Shown: positions 34,644 to 42,804 of the stretch, piece by piece | How positions within the stretch are numbered: position 1 is the stretch's first letter | Layout: each line of letters begins with the position of its first letter | Source of the DNA: JAVBMC01 sp031552845 | GTDB lineage: Bacteria > Verrucomicrobiota > Kiritimatiellia > RFP12 > DVOR01 | DNA: 64,000 bases | Assembly: GCA_031552845.1 (NCBI GenBank) | Contig: JAVBMC010000011.1 | Coordinates: forward strand, 26,116-90,115 | Direction: 5' to 3' | Notes under the pieces: model-generated | What the model was told of the DNA's origin: nothing | Database searches by the model: none | Seen by the model: only the letters and a program-made list of their open reading frames with translations | Program-made: the position numbers and the translations under genes

Positions 34644-35516
34644 ATGCGCAGACGTTCATCTGAATATATCATCTCAGCACCGCCGGTTCTTTGGATGTCG
34701 GTGTTCTTTTTGATTCCTCTGCTATTGATCTTCGCCATTTCATTCCACCCGGCAAGCCCAAGTGGCGAAATCCTTCCCGGCTGGACGCTGCAAACGTGGA
34801 AGGCGATTACCAACCCTGATTACCCAACCATCATCTTCCGCACCCTCTGGATCAGTGCGGCCGCCACCTTCGCCTGTATCTGCCTGGCGCTCCCCTGCTC
34901 CTATGCCATGGCACGCATGGCACCACGTATGCGTAATATTGTGGGGGCACTCATCATCATCCCCTTCTGGACGAACTTCCTCATCCGCGTGTTTGCTTGG
35001 CGGATCATGCTCCATCCGGATGGCTACGTGAAACACTTCCTGATGCTTTGCGGTTTGGCTGATCAAGATACCATGTTGCTCTACAACTCGCCGGCCATTC
35101 TGCTCGTCAGCATTTACACCTTCCTGCCGTTTGCCATTCTGCCGATCTATGCCGCAGCGGAGAAATTCGACTTCTCATTGCTCGAAGCCGCCAAGGATTT
35201 AGGCTGCACCAGCATCAAAGCCTTCTTCCGTGTTTTTGTGCCGGGCGTGCGCCAAGGCATCTTCTCGGCAGTGCTGATGGTCTTCATTCCGGCACTAGGC
35301 TCATATGTCATTCCAGACCTCGTGGGTGGCCCAAACTCGGAGATGATCGGCAACAAGATCGCGCAGCGTACCTTTGCAGAACGTAATCTACCCCAAGCTG
35401 CAGCACTCTCCACGGTCGTTACAGTCAGCGTGCTGATTGCACTCGTATTGCTCGTCATTTGGAACCGTCGTCAGAACAAACGGGTCTCCGAAGGAAAGGA
35501 GAGCTTTTTCGGATGA
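34644..35516 (+). CDS. potB: Polyamine ABC transporter permease PotB
   Basis: Inner-membrane permease of 290 residues with six membrane segments and the EAA loop (LLEAAKDLGCTSIKAFFRVFVPGVRQGI) that docks on PotA. Begins four bases after potA and overlaps potC by four bases (ATGA). Confidence 0.9.
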   Translation: MRRRSSEYIISAPPVLWMSVFFLIPLLLIFAISFHPASPSGEILPGWTLQTWKAITNPDYPTIIFRTLWISAAATFACICLALPCSYAMARMAPRMRNIVGALIIIPFWTNFLIRVFAWRIMLHPDGYVKHFLMLCGLADQDTMLLYNSPAILLVSIYTFLPFAILPIYAAAEKFDFSLLEAAKDLGCTSIKAFFRVFVPGVRQGIFSAVLMVFIPALGSYVIPDLVGGPNSEMIGNKIAQRTFAERNLPQAAALSTVVTVSVLIALVLLVIWNRRQNKRVSEGKESFFG

Positions 35517-36295
35517 AACGCAGCCGCTTCCCTCTCTTTGTTTTGATTGGCGTGCTGATCTTCTTCTACCTGCCAATCTTTGTTCTCGTCGCCGACTCCT
35601 TTAATGATTCGCGTTTTGGCGGCGTATGGAAAGGCTTCACCCTCAAATGGTACCAAGCCCTCCTGCAAAATCAAGTCATCTGGGAATCCTTCCTTATCAG
35701 CCTGGAAATTGCCATAGCGGCAACGCTCGCCTCCTGCATCCTTGGCACCATGGCGGCAATCGCTTTACGGCGCGGCAAAACCCGCCTGCAGATATTCCAG
35801 ACAGGACTCATCTACACGCCGCTCGTCGTGCCCGAAATCCTCATGGGTATCAGCCTGTTGATTTTCTTCACATTCTGCCATATTCCCTGCGGAAAGCTCA
35901 CCATCTTCCTTGCACACATCACCTTTTGCATCAGCTTTGTGACACTCACCGTCCTCAGCCGCTTGCAAGATTTCGATGACAGCCTTCTCGAAGCCGCCCG
36001 TGACCTTGGTGCTACCGGCTGGACCACCTTCTGGAAGATTGAATTCCCCATCCTCCTCCCCGGCATCATCTCCGGAGGACTTTTAGCCTTCACGCTCTCC
36101 ATTGATGACTTTGTAATCAGCTTCTTCGTCACTGGCCCGGGAGCGACGCCACTCCCGCTCCGCATTTACAGCATGATCAAACACTCACGCGAAATGCCAA
36201 TGATCAATGCACTCTCCACCATCCTCATGGCAGTCACCGTCATCTGTGTCATGGCCAGCCGCCTCATTCACCCGCGCAAAAGCGCCATCAAGTAA
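35513..36295 (+). CDS. potC: Polyamine ABC transporter permease PotC
   Basis: Second permease of 260 residues. The start at 35513 overlaps the potB stop (ATGA) with GGAGAG upstream; longer readings of the frame lie inside potB. Six membrane segments and the EAA loop (LLEAARDLGATGWTTFWKIEFPILLPGI) are visible, as is the DDFVISFFV stretch typical of PotC. The substrate-binding protein PotD is absent: a terminator follows directly. Confidence 0.9.
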   Translation: MKRSRFPLFVLIGVLIFFYLPIFVLVADSFNDSRFGGVWKGFTLKWYQALLQNQVIWESFLISLEIAIAATLASCILGTMAAIALRRGKTRLQIFQTGLIYTPLVVPEILMGISLLIFFTFCHIPCGKLTIFLAHITFCISFVTLTVLSRLQDFDDSLLEAARDLGATGWTTFWKIEFPILLPGIISGGLLAFTLSIDDFVISFFVTGPGATPLPLRIYSMIKHSREMPMINALSTILMAVTVICVMASRLIHPRKSAIK

Positions 36296-36316
36296 ACAAA
36301 TATAACTGACAAAAGA

Positions 36317-36348
36317 AAAGGCCGACAGGGAACCCCGCCGGCCTTTTT
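36317..36348. terminator. Bidirectional terminator between potC and the beta-strand-repeat gene
   Basis: AAAAGGCCG...GGG pairs with CCC...CGGCCTTTTT, giving T tracts for both strands; it sits between convergent genes. Confidence 0.85.
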
Positions 36349-36368
36349 CATTCAACTCTTGCTTAATA

Positions 36369-37853
36369 CTAATCCATCGTCACCACGCTGGCGCCATCCG
36401 AATATAACTGCAAGCTCTTATCGTCCGCCCCAACCACCAAATGCCAATCCAGAGACAATGTCGGACAAAACGTTCCCAGCACACTATCCGCCGTCAACGC
36501 CGTATACCGAGTCTTATACGCCAACTTCGGCAAATCTACAAACTCCACCTTCATTCCCTCACCCTCAAGCCTCGCCACCCTCTTTTTATTAAACCCCGTC
36601 TTCAAAACACCCTTTCCATGAACATAGGGTATCACGGTATTAGGAGCATAGCCACTAATATCCAACGTTGCCCTACGATTCAAAATATTAACCTCTGAAG
36701 CGGCACAGATAGGATTGCCTTCCAAACGTAAGACACCCTCCGCAATCTCAATGCGTCCGACAAAATTACTCTGCCCCCCTGTAGATGCCAAAACCCCAGC
36801 ACCTGTTTTACGAAAAGTCCCACTACCCCTCAAAGCATTCACCGTTGCAAACTTGCAAGAAGTCGAACATTCCAATGATAAAAGTCCGTTGGCCAGTAAA
36901 TTGCCTGAATAAACAAATCCACGTCCGAAATTACCTTCACTTAAAGATAATACTCCATTGGAGGAAACTGTAACATACTCCACCTTATTTGAACCAACAA
37001 TTGTCACACTCCCCTTCTGGCCTTGCCATGCGGCCGATACGGACAACACATTCAAATTGGTCATCTGCAAACGATACGACATGTTTGTATTTGAAAAGAA
37101 AAGAGAGACATTCGGATTAACTCCCTCTACAAGAATACTAGACTCCACCCCATCAGCATCATCAAAACAAATGTAGTTCGAATAATTGCGCAGATTCAAA
37201 ACATTTGAAGTCCCCCGCCAATAATAAGACTCCGGCATCTCCCGCACCTGTAATGCATTCAGATACGCATACCGTGTTCCCATTCCAACAGCAGAAAATG
37301 TTATAGCTTGCTCTGTGCCATCAGCTGCAAAATAACCGCAGCAATACTGACCAACACCACCCATCTCATCCGTTGAACATGGATCCAATATCTGCGTATT
37401 TCCCCCCATGGAAGATACCTGTGTCGTTGACTTAATTCCACTAGCATCCTGTGCCCACACCTGCAGCTGATACAACCGCCCCGGCGTTAAATTCTTTAAC
37501 GTCAGCATCATGCTTTCGCTCGATACCCGAACAGCCCCCTTGAGCAGTGCAATATATTCTGCAGGTAGTTTATTGGCTGGAATCGTATCGATATAATAAT
37601 CAGCAAACGTACGCGTTGAAGTCCCTGATAACTCTAACGCCCCATCTGATAGCGTTGCCTTTTGAAGTTTGAAAAAGACTCCAGCCACAGTTACATCTGA
37701 TCCCGAATTCGCAAAATGATATGCATACTTCAATGTTCCGACAGTTGAAATATCCCCCACCCCACTGACAGTTACCGGTGCCTCAAACAATACTGGCGCC
37801 GCAAGCGCGACGCCAGACAGCCCCAACAGAACCCCAATAGCCAATGATCTCAT
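36369..37853 (-). CDS. Secreted protein with autotransporter-type beta-strand repeat
   Basis: Exported protein of 494 residues. The start at 37853 gives a clean signal peptide (MRSLAIGVLLGLSGVALAA); an in-frame ATG at 37883 is possible but has no good ribosome-binding site. The N-terminal half is Ser/Thr-rich (a fibronectin-like LTPGRLYQLQVWAQD). The second half contains a passenger-associated transport repeat (GSGTFRKTGAGVLASTGG followed by EGVLRLEGN). There is no C-terminal barrel, so it is not a classical autotransporter. Such proteins are frequent and multi-copy in Lentisphaerae/Kiritimatiellota. Lies at the 3' end of the surface-polysaccharide locus but is probably independent. Confidence 0.65.
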   Translation of the reverse strand: MRSLAIGVLLGLSGVALAAPVLFEAPVTVSGVGDISTVGTLKYAYHFANSGSDVTVAGVFFKLQKATLSDGALELSGTSTRTFADYYIDTIPANKLPAEYIALLKGAVRVSSESMMLTLKNLTPGRLYQLQVWAQDASGIKSTTQVSSMGGNTQILDPCSTDEMGGVGQYCCGYFAADGTEQAITFSAVGMGTRYAYLNALQVREMPESYYWRGTSNVLNLRNYSNYICFDDADGVESSILVEGVNPNVSLFFSNTNMSYRLQMTNLNVLSVSAAWQGQKGSVTIVGSNKVEYVTVSSNGVLSLSEGNFGRGFVYSGNLLANGLLSLECSTSCKFATVNALRGSGTFRKTGAGVLASTGGQSNFVGRIEIAEGVLRLEGNPICAASEVNILNRRATLDISGYAPNTVIPYVHGKGVLKTGFNKKRVARLEGEGMKVEFVDLPKLAYKTRYTALTADSVLGTFCPTLSLDWHLVVGADDKSLQLYSDGASVVTMD

Positions 37854-37892
37854 TTTAGATGTTAACCTCTCTTCAAGATGCAAAACTCATAC

Positions 37893-38861
37893 TTACCAGT
37901 AACATCCGCCCTCTGCGATCGAATGTAAATTACGCGGAGTTTCATCCGGTGATGGACACACCCAATACTCATTCATTACAGACAACAGATATGGATCATT
38001 CTTCCAACGCCTTCCCTTGATCCCAAACATCAACTGCAATGCACCGCCGACATGCACCGCCTTGCGTCCACTACGTTTAATATGCGCTGCTAATGGAAAG
38101 CCATAAGCACCCGCACCGATTAATGCAACCTCAAAATCAAGCTGGTCAATTTCGCCACGCATCCACTCTAAAGCATCAAACCAAGTAGAAAAACGTGAAT
38201 TCTCCCCACGCAAAGATTGTACAGCCTGAAACACCTTCAGTTGACAATCAGGCAGCACCACCTTGTCATTGAACAGATACTGCCGCTTTTCATATTGCCG
38301 GCGTATTGTCTCGGCAAACGGATGAATCACCAACACCTTCTTCCCCGTCAATGCATGAGTCCATGGAGTTACTTGCTTATCCGGACGCAAAATAATATCA
38401 ATCGGAATACGCACACACTTCGGAGAAAATTCAGCGACGCGCCGTTCTTCCGGCAACCAGCTGCCCAGCACATCCAATTCAGCGGCATCACGCTCCATCA
38501 ACCGACAAAAACGAACCAGCACCTCATCTGTAAGAGGATAAAAGCCAGACCAATCAGCCATATGCCGACGGATACGCTGATTCCATTTATCTGCAGCACG
38601 CATATCTCCCCGCAACACCTTCCAATATTTGAGATACACCGGTAAAGAAGATTCAATATCACGGACGGAAAGCATCCCCGCAAGCTCGGTCGACCCAAAG
38701 CGGCCAATCATGCAAGGCTTGTCGGCTGATAACAAAGATACAATTCTAGCAATCGCCTCTTCTCCCTCGAGACCATACGGTAACAAGTCACACCGCCCAC
38801 GAGAGTAAAGCAACTCCCGCAACGGATAAAAAAACTTTGTTAGGCGTTCTGAAAACAACAT
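37893..38861 (-). CDS. Polysaccharide-locus protein, possible GT-D-like glycosyltransferase
   Basis: Protein of 322 residues, cytosolic. The C-terminal block (ALIGAGAYGFPLAAHIKRSGRKAVHVGGALQLMFG, about 245-280) resembles a nucleotide-binding Rossmann-type motif seen in unnamed proteins of capsule and O-antigen clusters and is reminiscent of the GT-D fold (DUF1792). MIGRFGSTELAG near residue 50 is a second conserved block. It lies five bases after the GT4 gene, so it belongs to the locus. Enzyme activity is inferred only. Confidence 0.5.
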   Translation of the reverse strand: MLFSERLTKFFYPLRELLYSRGRCDLLPYGLEGEEAIARIVSLLSADKPCMIGRFGSTELAGMLSVRDIESSLPVYLKYWKVLRGDMRAADKWNQRIRRHMADWSGFYPLTDEVLVRFCRLMERDAAELDVLGSWLPEERRVAEFSPKCVRIPIDIILRPDKQVTPWTHALTGKKVLVIHPFAETIRRQYEKRQYLFNDKVVLPDCQLKVFQAVQSLRGENSRFSTWFDALEWMRGEIDQLDFEVALIGAGAYGFPLAAHIKRSGRKAVHVGGALQLMFGIKGRRWKNDPYLLSVMNEYWVCPSPDETPRNLHSIAEGGCYW

Positions 38862-38866
38862 AAAAT

Positions 38867-40033
38867 CTACCGCGTTGCTAATATATCATGAGCCATTTCA
38901 TTCATAATATTTTCTCGGCTAAACTTTTGAATAAATGCCTGACGTGGCTTGACAATCATTTGCAATTGGCCAAAAGCCGATACCGCCAGTTCAAGTTTTC
39001 CGGGATGAAACACCGCACTATTATCAACCTCAGCTTGAATAAATTCTGCAGCAAATCCAGCCACCCCAGCCCAAATCGGCTTGCCCATTGCAGCATATTC
39101 AAACAATTTAGAAGGGAGTACTTTCTTAAAGGCAGGATAATCATTCAGATGTACAAACAAAACATCTGCTTGTTTATAAAGCTCTACAACTTCTTCACGC
39201 TTAACCGGATTGAGCAATGTCACATTAACAACGCCAGAAGCTGCCAGCGCTTCTTTTAACTGCCGCTTGCGGCCTCCATCGCCAACAATGACAAAATCAA
39301 GCGAATCTTCGAAATGCTTGGCCAATTGCGGAAGAATAGTATGCAGTCCCTGTCCCTCTCCAATATTGCCCGTATATAAGACTTGCCACTTCTCCTTTTT
39401 AGTCAGAAAGCTACTCGTCTGAGGAGCATTCAGAAGAAACTCCGGATCAATTCCGTTTGTATAGTATTGCAAGGGTATCTTGGGGTATTTTTTACAGAAA
39501 TAAGGTGCGAATCCCTTGGAAACAATATTAATGCACGTTGCATAACCAAAAGCATAACGCTCAGTAAAATAAAAAAATGGCCGCAAGAAAAAGACCGCCA
39601 ATGCTGGCAGAATATCGCCCATCGTATCGCAAAATAAATCACGTATATCCAAATAAAGCTGTAATTTCTTACGACGGGCAATGCGTGCGCCCAAAAAGGC
39701 TGTGAACAAACGCGAAGAGGTTGCAAACACCAAATCATATTGACGAGATTTGGTCAGCCGCAGAGCCCCCGTATAAAACGATAGAAATGACCGGCATTGA
39801 TCCAACATTCCATTTTTGTGGGGAGGTAAAGGAATTCTAAAAATTGTTACATTTTCGTCGCATTCCTTTGCAGATGCATCGACCTGAAATGTTGCATAAC
39901 GGTTGGGCAGCGTAGTTATAACATCAATCTGATGCTCATGATATTGTTTAAGTTGATCTATTAATGCGGAAGAGCGAAAGGCTCCAGCAGATAAATCTGG
40001 GCGAAAATACAAAGAAAGTATAAGAATTCTCAT
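38867..40033 (-). CDS. Glycosyltransferase, GT4 family (WbuB-like)
   Basis: Retaining GT-B glycosyltransferase of 388 residues. The N-terminal LILSLYFRPDLSAGAFRSSAL, VLYTGNIGEGQGL at the start of the second Rossmann fold, and the donor-site motif LPSKLFEYAAMGKPIWA resemble WbuB, which transfers fucosamine-type sugars in O-antigen synthesis. Cytosolic or membrane-associated; adds a sugar to the lipid-linked repeat unit. Six bases after the heparinase-like gene. Confidence 0.82.
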   Translation of the reverse strand: MRILILSLYFRPDLSAGAFRSSALIDQLKQYHEHQIDVITTLPNRYATFQVDASAKECDENVTIFRIPLPPHKNGMLDQCRSFLSFYTGALRLTKSRQYDLVFATSSRLFTAFLGARIARRKKLQLYLDIRDLFCDTMGDILPALAVFFLRPFFYFTERYAFGYATCINIVSKGFAPYFCKKYPKIPLQYYTNGIDPEFLLNAPQTSSFLTKKEKWQVLYTGNIGEGQGLHTILPQLAKHFEDSLDFVIVGDGGRKRQLKEALAASGVVNVTLLNPVKREEVVELYKQADVLFVHLNDYPAFKKVLPSKLFEYAAMGKPIWAGVAGFAAEFIQAEVDNSAVFHPGKLELAVSAFGQLQMIVKPRQAFIQKFSRENIMNEMAHDILATR

Positions 40034-40039
40034 GCTACA

Positions 40040-41686
40040 TTATCCAATTTCAAAAACCGTTTGCAAACGGGACTTACTCAACTTAAGCTCAAGCATTTTA
40101 GTTGAACAGACCCTTCCAAATTCTGGATGCCATTCCGCGTCTTGAACCGTTATTGGAATATCTGCGTTTACGAGGATATTTTTTTTTGCTGGCAAAACTA
40201 AACGAACGCCTAAAGATTCTACAGAGACGTTTATCGCTGGATGTAAAAAGAAACGTACAATTGCAGTTCTAAAAGCTCCTTCCACAATATCCACCACCTG
40301 CAATCTAGTTTGAGAAAGACAAATTTGTCGGCGATGAATATTGCGTCCAGGAAGTCGCATATACCCGTCATGTTCAGCAGTAATCACAACAGATGATTCC
40401 GCGTGTTGACAACTCAACAAAGAACTATTAGCCCGTCGAGCTGTACGAAAACCACCCCATACCTCCGATGAATCACAACCGTCTACCGTAACCGTACTAT
40501 GCGAGCATGTGCGTCGTTGCCTGACTCGTGTTGCATCTTGTCCATAACATGATGTTCCTGAGTTCACAATGACACGTTGCCCTCCAATACTCCATTCAAT
40601 TGACAACGAATCTGCATGACCGTGCCCCGTCAAATAAGCTGGCCCCAAAGGGGCATGATCTAAAAAAAACAACTGCCCAGCCATCTCAACTCTAGAATAT
40701 CCCGACTCTGCGAATGTCAACACACCTGGAGGAAATGATAGTTGAGAAGGAGACAAACCAAGACCAGCAGCATAGCTAAATAATTGTTCCGGTGTCGCCG
40801 CTATATGAAAAGCTGCATCATTAAAAAATGAGATCTGTCCATCGGGATGACACATTTTTTGCAACCAGAACAAAGCTTTTTCTGCTATATTTCGCCATGT
40901 CTGAAAATTTGGGCGAAAGGCCTCTGCACATGCAGTTTCCATATCTGACTGCAATGCAATCAAATCAAGCAAATCAGTCAGGACGATTGAATGATACATA
41001 GGCGTCCGCTCAAAATGTCCACCATCCAACAAAAACTGTTCTTTCAGTTCATGAGAAAGTATTTGCAATCCTTTTCTCAACCACAAATTTGCCCGCTCTC
41101 CTTTAAAAAAAACACCCGAAAAGATTAATGCTTTAGCGTTTGCAAAAAGATGATTCCCAAGTATATGATACTCAAGCCGCTTAAATAATACCTCTGTTTG
41201 CTTTTCCAAACTCTGTTGCATGCTAGGCGACAGGTATTTATTACGAGAACTCCATTTAATCCAATTGACTATACGCAAAGAAATCGGGTAGGCTTCCCAA
41301 CCATTCCCATAACCGATTGGATTCTCGTCAATCCAACGGTGAATCCATTCTGCATGTCCCTTAACCCGAGGAGCGGCATCCTTAGCATTCAAGTCATCAA
41401 AGTAGTGCAGGTTATACAACCACAACTTTGACTTGGCAGGACTATTCCAATCTTCCGTTGTCACAACCTTGCCTGCCTCATGCAGAAAATAGAATGTACC
41501 ATCATCTAATAAACTTTGAGGTGCCAGCAACGGATGCCCAGCCTTTAAAAAAGAGTATGCCTGAGGAACAACTTTAAGTGATTGCGGACAAGGGACGAGA
41601 GCATATTTCAGCCGATAATAAATCTGGCACGGCTTGAGATACGACAATGTCCGGAGTAAAAGAAGGAGGTGCTTGATATTTTTCAT
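40040..41686 (-). CDS. Heparinase II/III family protein
   Basis: Protein of 548 residues with an alpha-helical toroid (about 70-330; NPIGYGNGWEAYPISLRIVNW, LGNHLFANAKAL, GHFERTPMYHSIVLTDLLDL) followed by the heparinase II/III beta-sandwich (TGHGHADSLSIEWSIGGQRVIVNSG). Its His and Tyr candidates (His in HGHAD, Tyr in MYHS) are those used by uronate lyases. No signal peptide is seen, which is common for the homologues inside polysaccharide loci; these may act in assembly rather than degradation. Placed between wecB and a GT4 gene. Confidence 0.82.
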   Translation of the reverse strand: MKNIKHLLLLLRTLSYLKPCQIYYRLKYALVPCPQSLKVVPQAYSFLKAGHPLLAPQSLLDDGTFYFLHEAGKVVTTEDWNSPAKSKLWLYNLHYFDDLNAKDAAPRVKGHAEWIHRWIDENPIGYGNGWEAYPISLRIVNWIKWSSRNKYLSPSMQQSLEKQTEVLFKRLEYHILGNHLFANAKALIFSGVFFKGERANLWLRKGLQILSHELKEQFLLDGGHFERTPMYHSIVLTDLLDLIALQSDMETACAEAFRPNFQTWRNIAEKALFWLQKMCHPDGQISFFNDAAFHIAATPEQLFSYAAGLGLSPSQLSFPPGVLTFAESGYSRVEMAGQLFFLDHAPLGPAYLTGHGHADSLSIEWSIGGQRVIVNSGTSCYGQDATRVRQRRTCSHSTVTVDGCDSSEVWGGFRTARRANSSLLSCQHAESSVVITAEHDGYMRLPGRNIHRRQICLSQTRLQVVDIVEGAFRTAIVRFFLHPAINVSVESLGVRLVLPAKKNILVNADIPITVQDAEWHPEFGRVCSTKMLELKLSKSRLQTVFEIG

Positions 41687-41720
41687 TCCGCCAGCAATAT
41701 ATAGAACCGTTCGAGAACGT

Positions 41721-42800
41721 TCACAGCCGTTTTAAGACATCGACAATCCTAGACGCGGCCATACCATCCCACAAAGGAGGGACAGCACCCTTTTTCCAGT
41801 TATTGCTGTATAACCGAATCAAATATGGGGCCAGTTTATCAGGTGCCGTTCCCACTAGTTCATTAGTCCCGAGTTCCACTGTCTCAGGGCGTTCCGTATT
41901 ATCCCGTAATGTCATACAAGGAACCCCCATCACCGTTGTTTCTTCGGTAATACCTCCTGAGTCCGTAATTACGGCTCGAGCATACTTAACTAAATAATTA
42001 AACTCAAGATATCCCAATGGCGGCACACAAAGCAGCCGATCTGCCACGTTAATTTGAAGCGTTTGCAAAACCTTCATGGTGCGTGGATGCACGGGCCAAA
42101 TAATTTTATCACCGCATGTACCATCCAAAATCGCATTTAACATTGCCTTCAAATTATCGGGCGAATCTACATTAGCGGGACGATGCAATGTCAGAACCAC
42201 ATACTGCTGAGGTTTCAAATCATGTTCATCGAATAGAGTCGGCTTTAGAAGCTTGTCCAAATTAAAAAGCAGCGTATCAATCATCACATTGCCGACAAAA
42301 AATATCCGATTGTCGGAGACCCCTGCGTGTCTTAAGTTTTGATTGGCAAACTCGCTCGTCGTAAAAAAATAGTTCGTTACCGCATCTGTCGCCAAACGAT
42401 TGATTTCTTCAGGCATGCTCCAATCATCGGAACGGATGCCAGCCTCAACATGCGCCACTGGCACATGTTCCTTTTGCGCTGTAATTGCGCAAGCCATTGT
42501 CGAAGTTACATCACCAACGACCAAACATAAATCAGCGTGCTCAGCCTGCAACACCTTTTCATATCCGCACATGATTGATGCAGTCTGTTCAGCTTGTGAA
42601 CCTCCGCCTGCTCCCAAGTTCACGGAAGGAGCCGGAATCCCAAGTTCCTGAAAAAAACTCCCGGACATACTGTGATCATAATGCTGGCCGGTATGAATCA
42701 ATCGATAAGTTAAACAGCCATCCTTCTCAATTGCTCGAATAATCGAAGCAATCTTCATGAAATTCGGACGCGCACCCGCAATTAAATCGATTTTCTTCAT
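41721..42800 (-). CDS. wecB: UDP-N-acetylglucosamine 2-epimerase (non-hydrolysing)
   Basis: Interconverts UDP-GlcNAc and UDP-ManNAc; 359 residues. The start at 42800 (MKKIDLIAGARPNFMK) fits the family; the frame is open further upstream inside the preceding gene. Hallmarks: GARPNFMKIASII, HTGQHYD, VVGDVTSTMA, HVEAGIRS, VHPRT, ITDSGGITEET. With the TviB-type dehydrogenase encoded in the same locus this could supply a HexNAc-uronic acid. It starts just four bases after the oxidoreductase gene, and no strong ribosome-binding site is seen. Confidence 0.93.
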   Translation of the reverse strand: MKKIDLIAGARPNFMKIASIIRAIEKDGCLTYRLIHTGQHYDHSMSGSFFQELGIPAPSVNLGAGGGSQAEQTASIMCGYEKVLQAEHADLCLVVGDVTSTMACAITAQKEHVPVAHVEAGIRSDDWSMPEEINRLATDAVTNYFFTTSEFANQNLRHAGVSDNRIFFVGNVMIDTLLFNLDKLLKPTLFDEHDLKPQQYVVLTLHRPANVDSPDNLKAMLNAILDGTCGDKIIWPVHPRTMKVLQTLQINVADRLLCVPPLGYLEFNYLVKYARAVITDSGGITEETTVMGVPCMTLRDNTERPETVELGTNELVGTAPDKLAPYLIRLYSNNWKKGAVPPLWDGMAASRIVDVLKRL

Positions 42801-42804
42801 AGTA

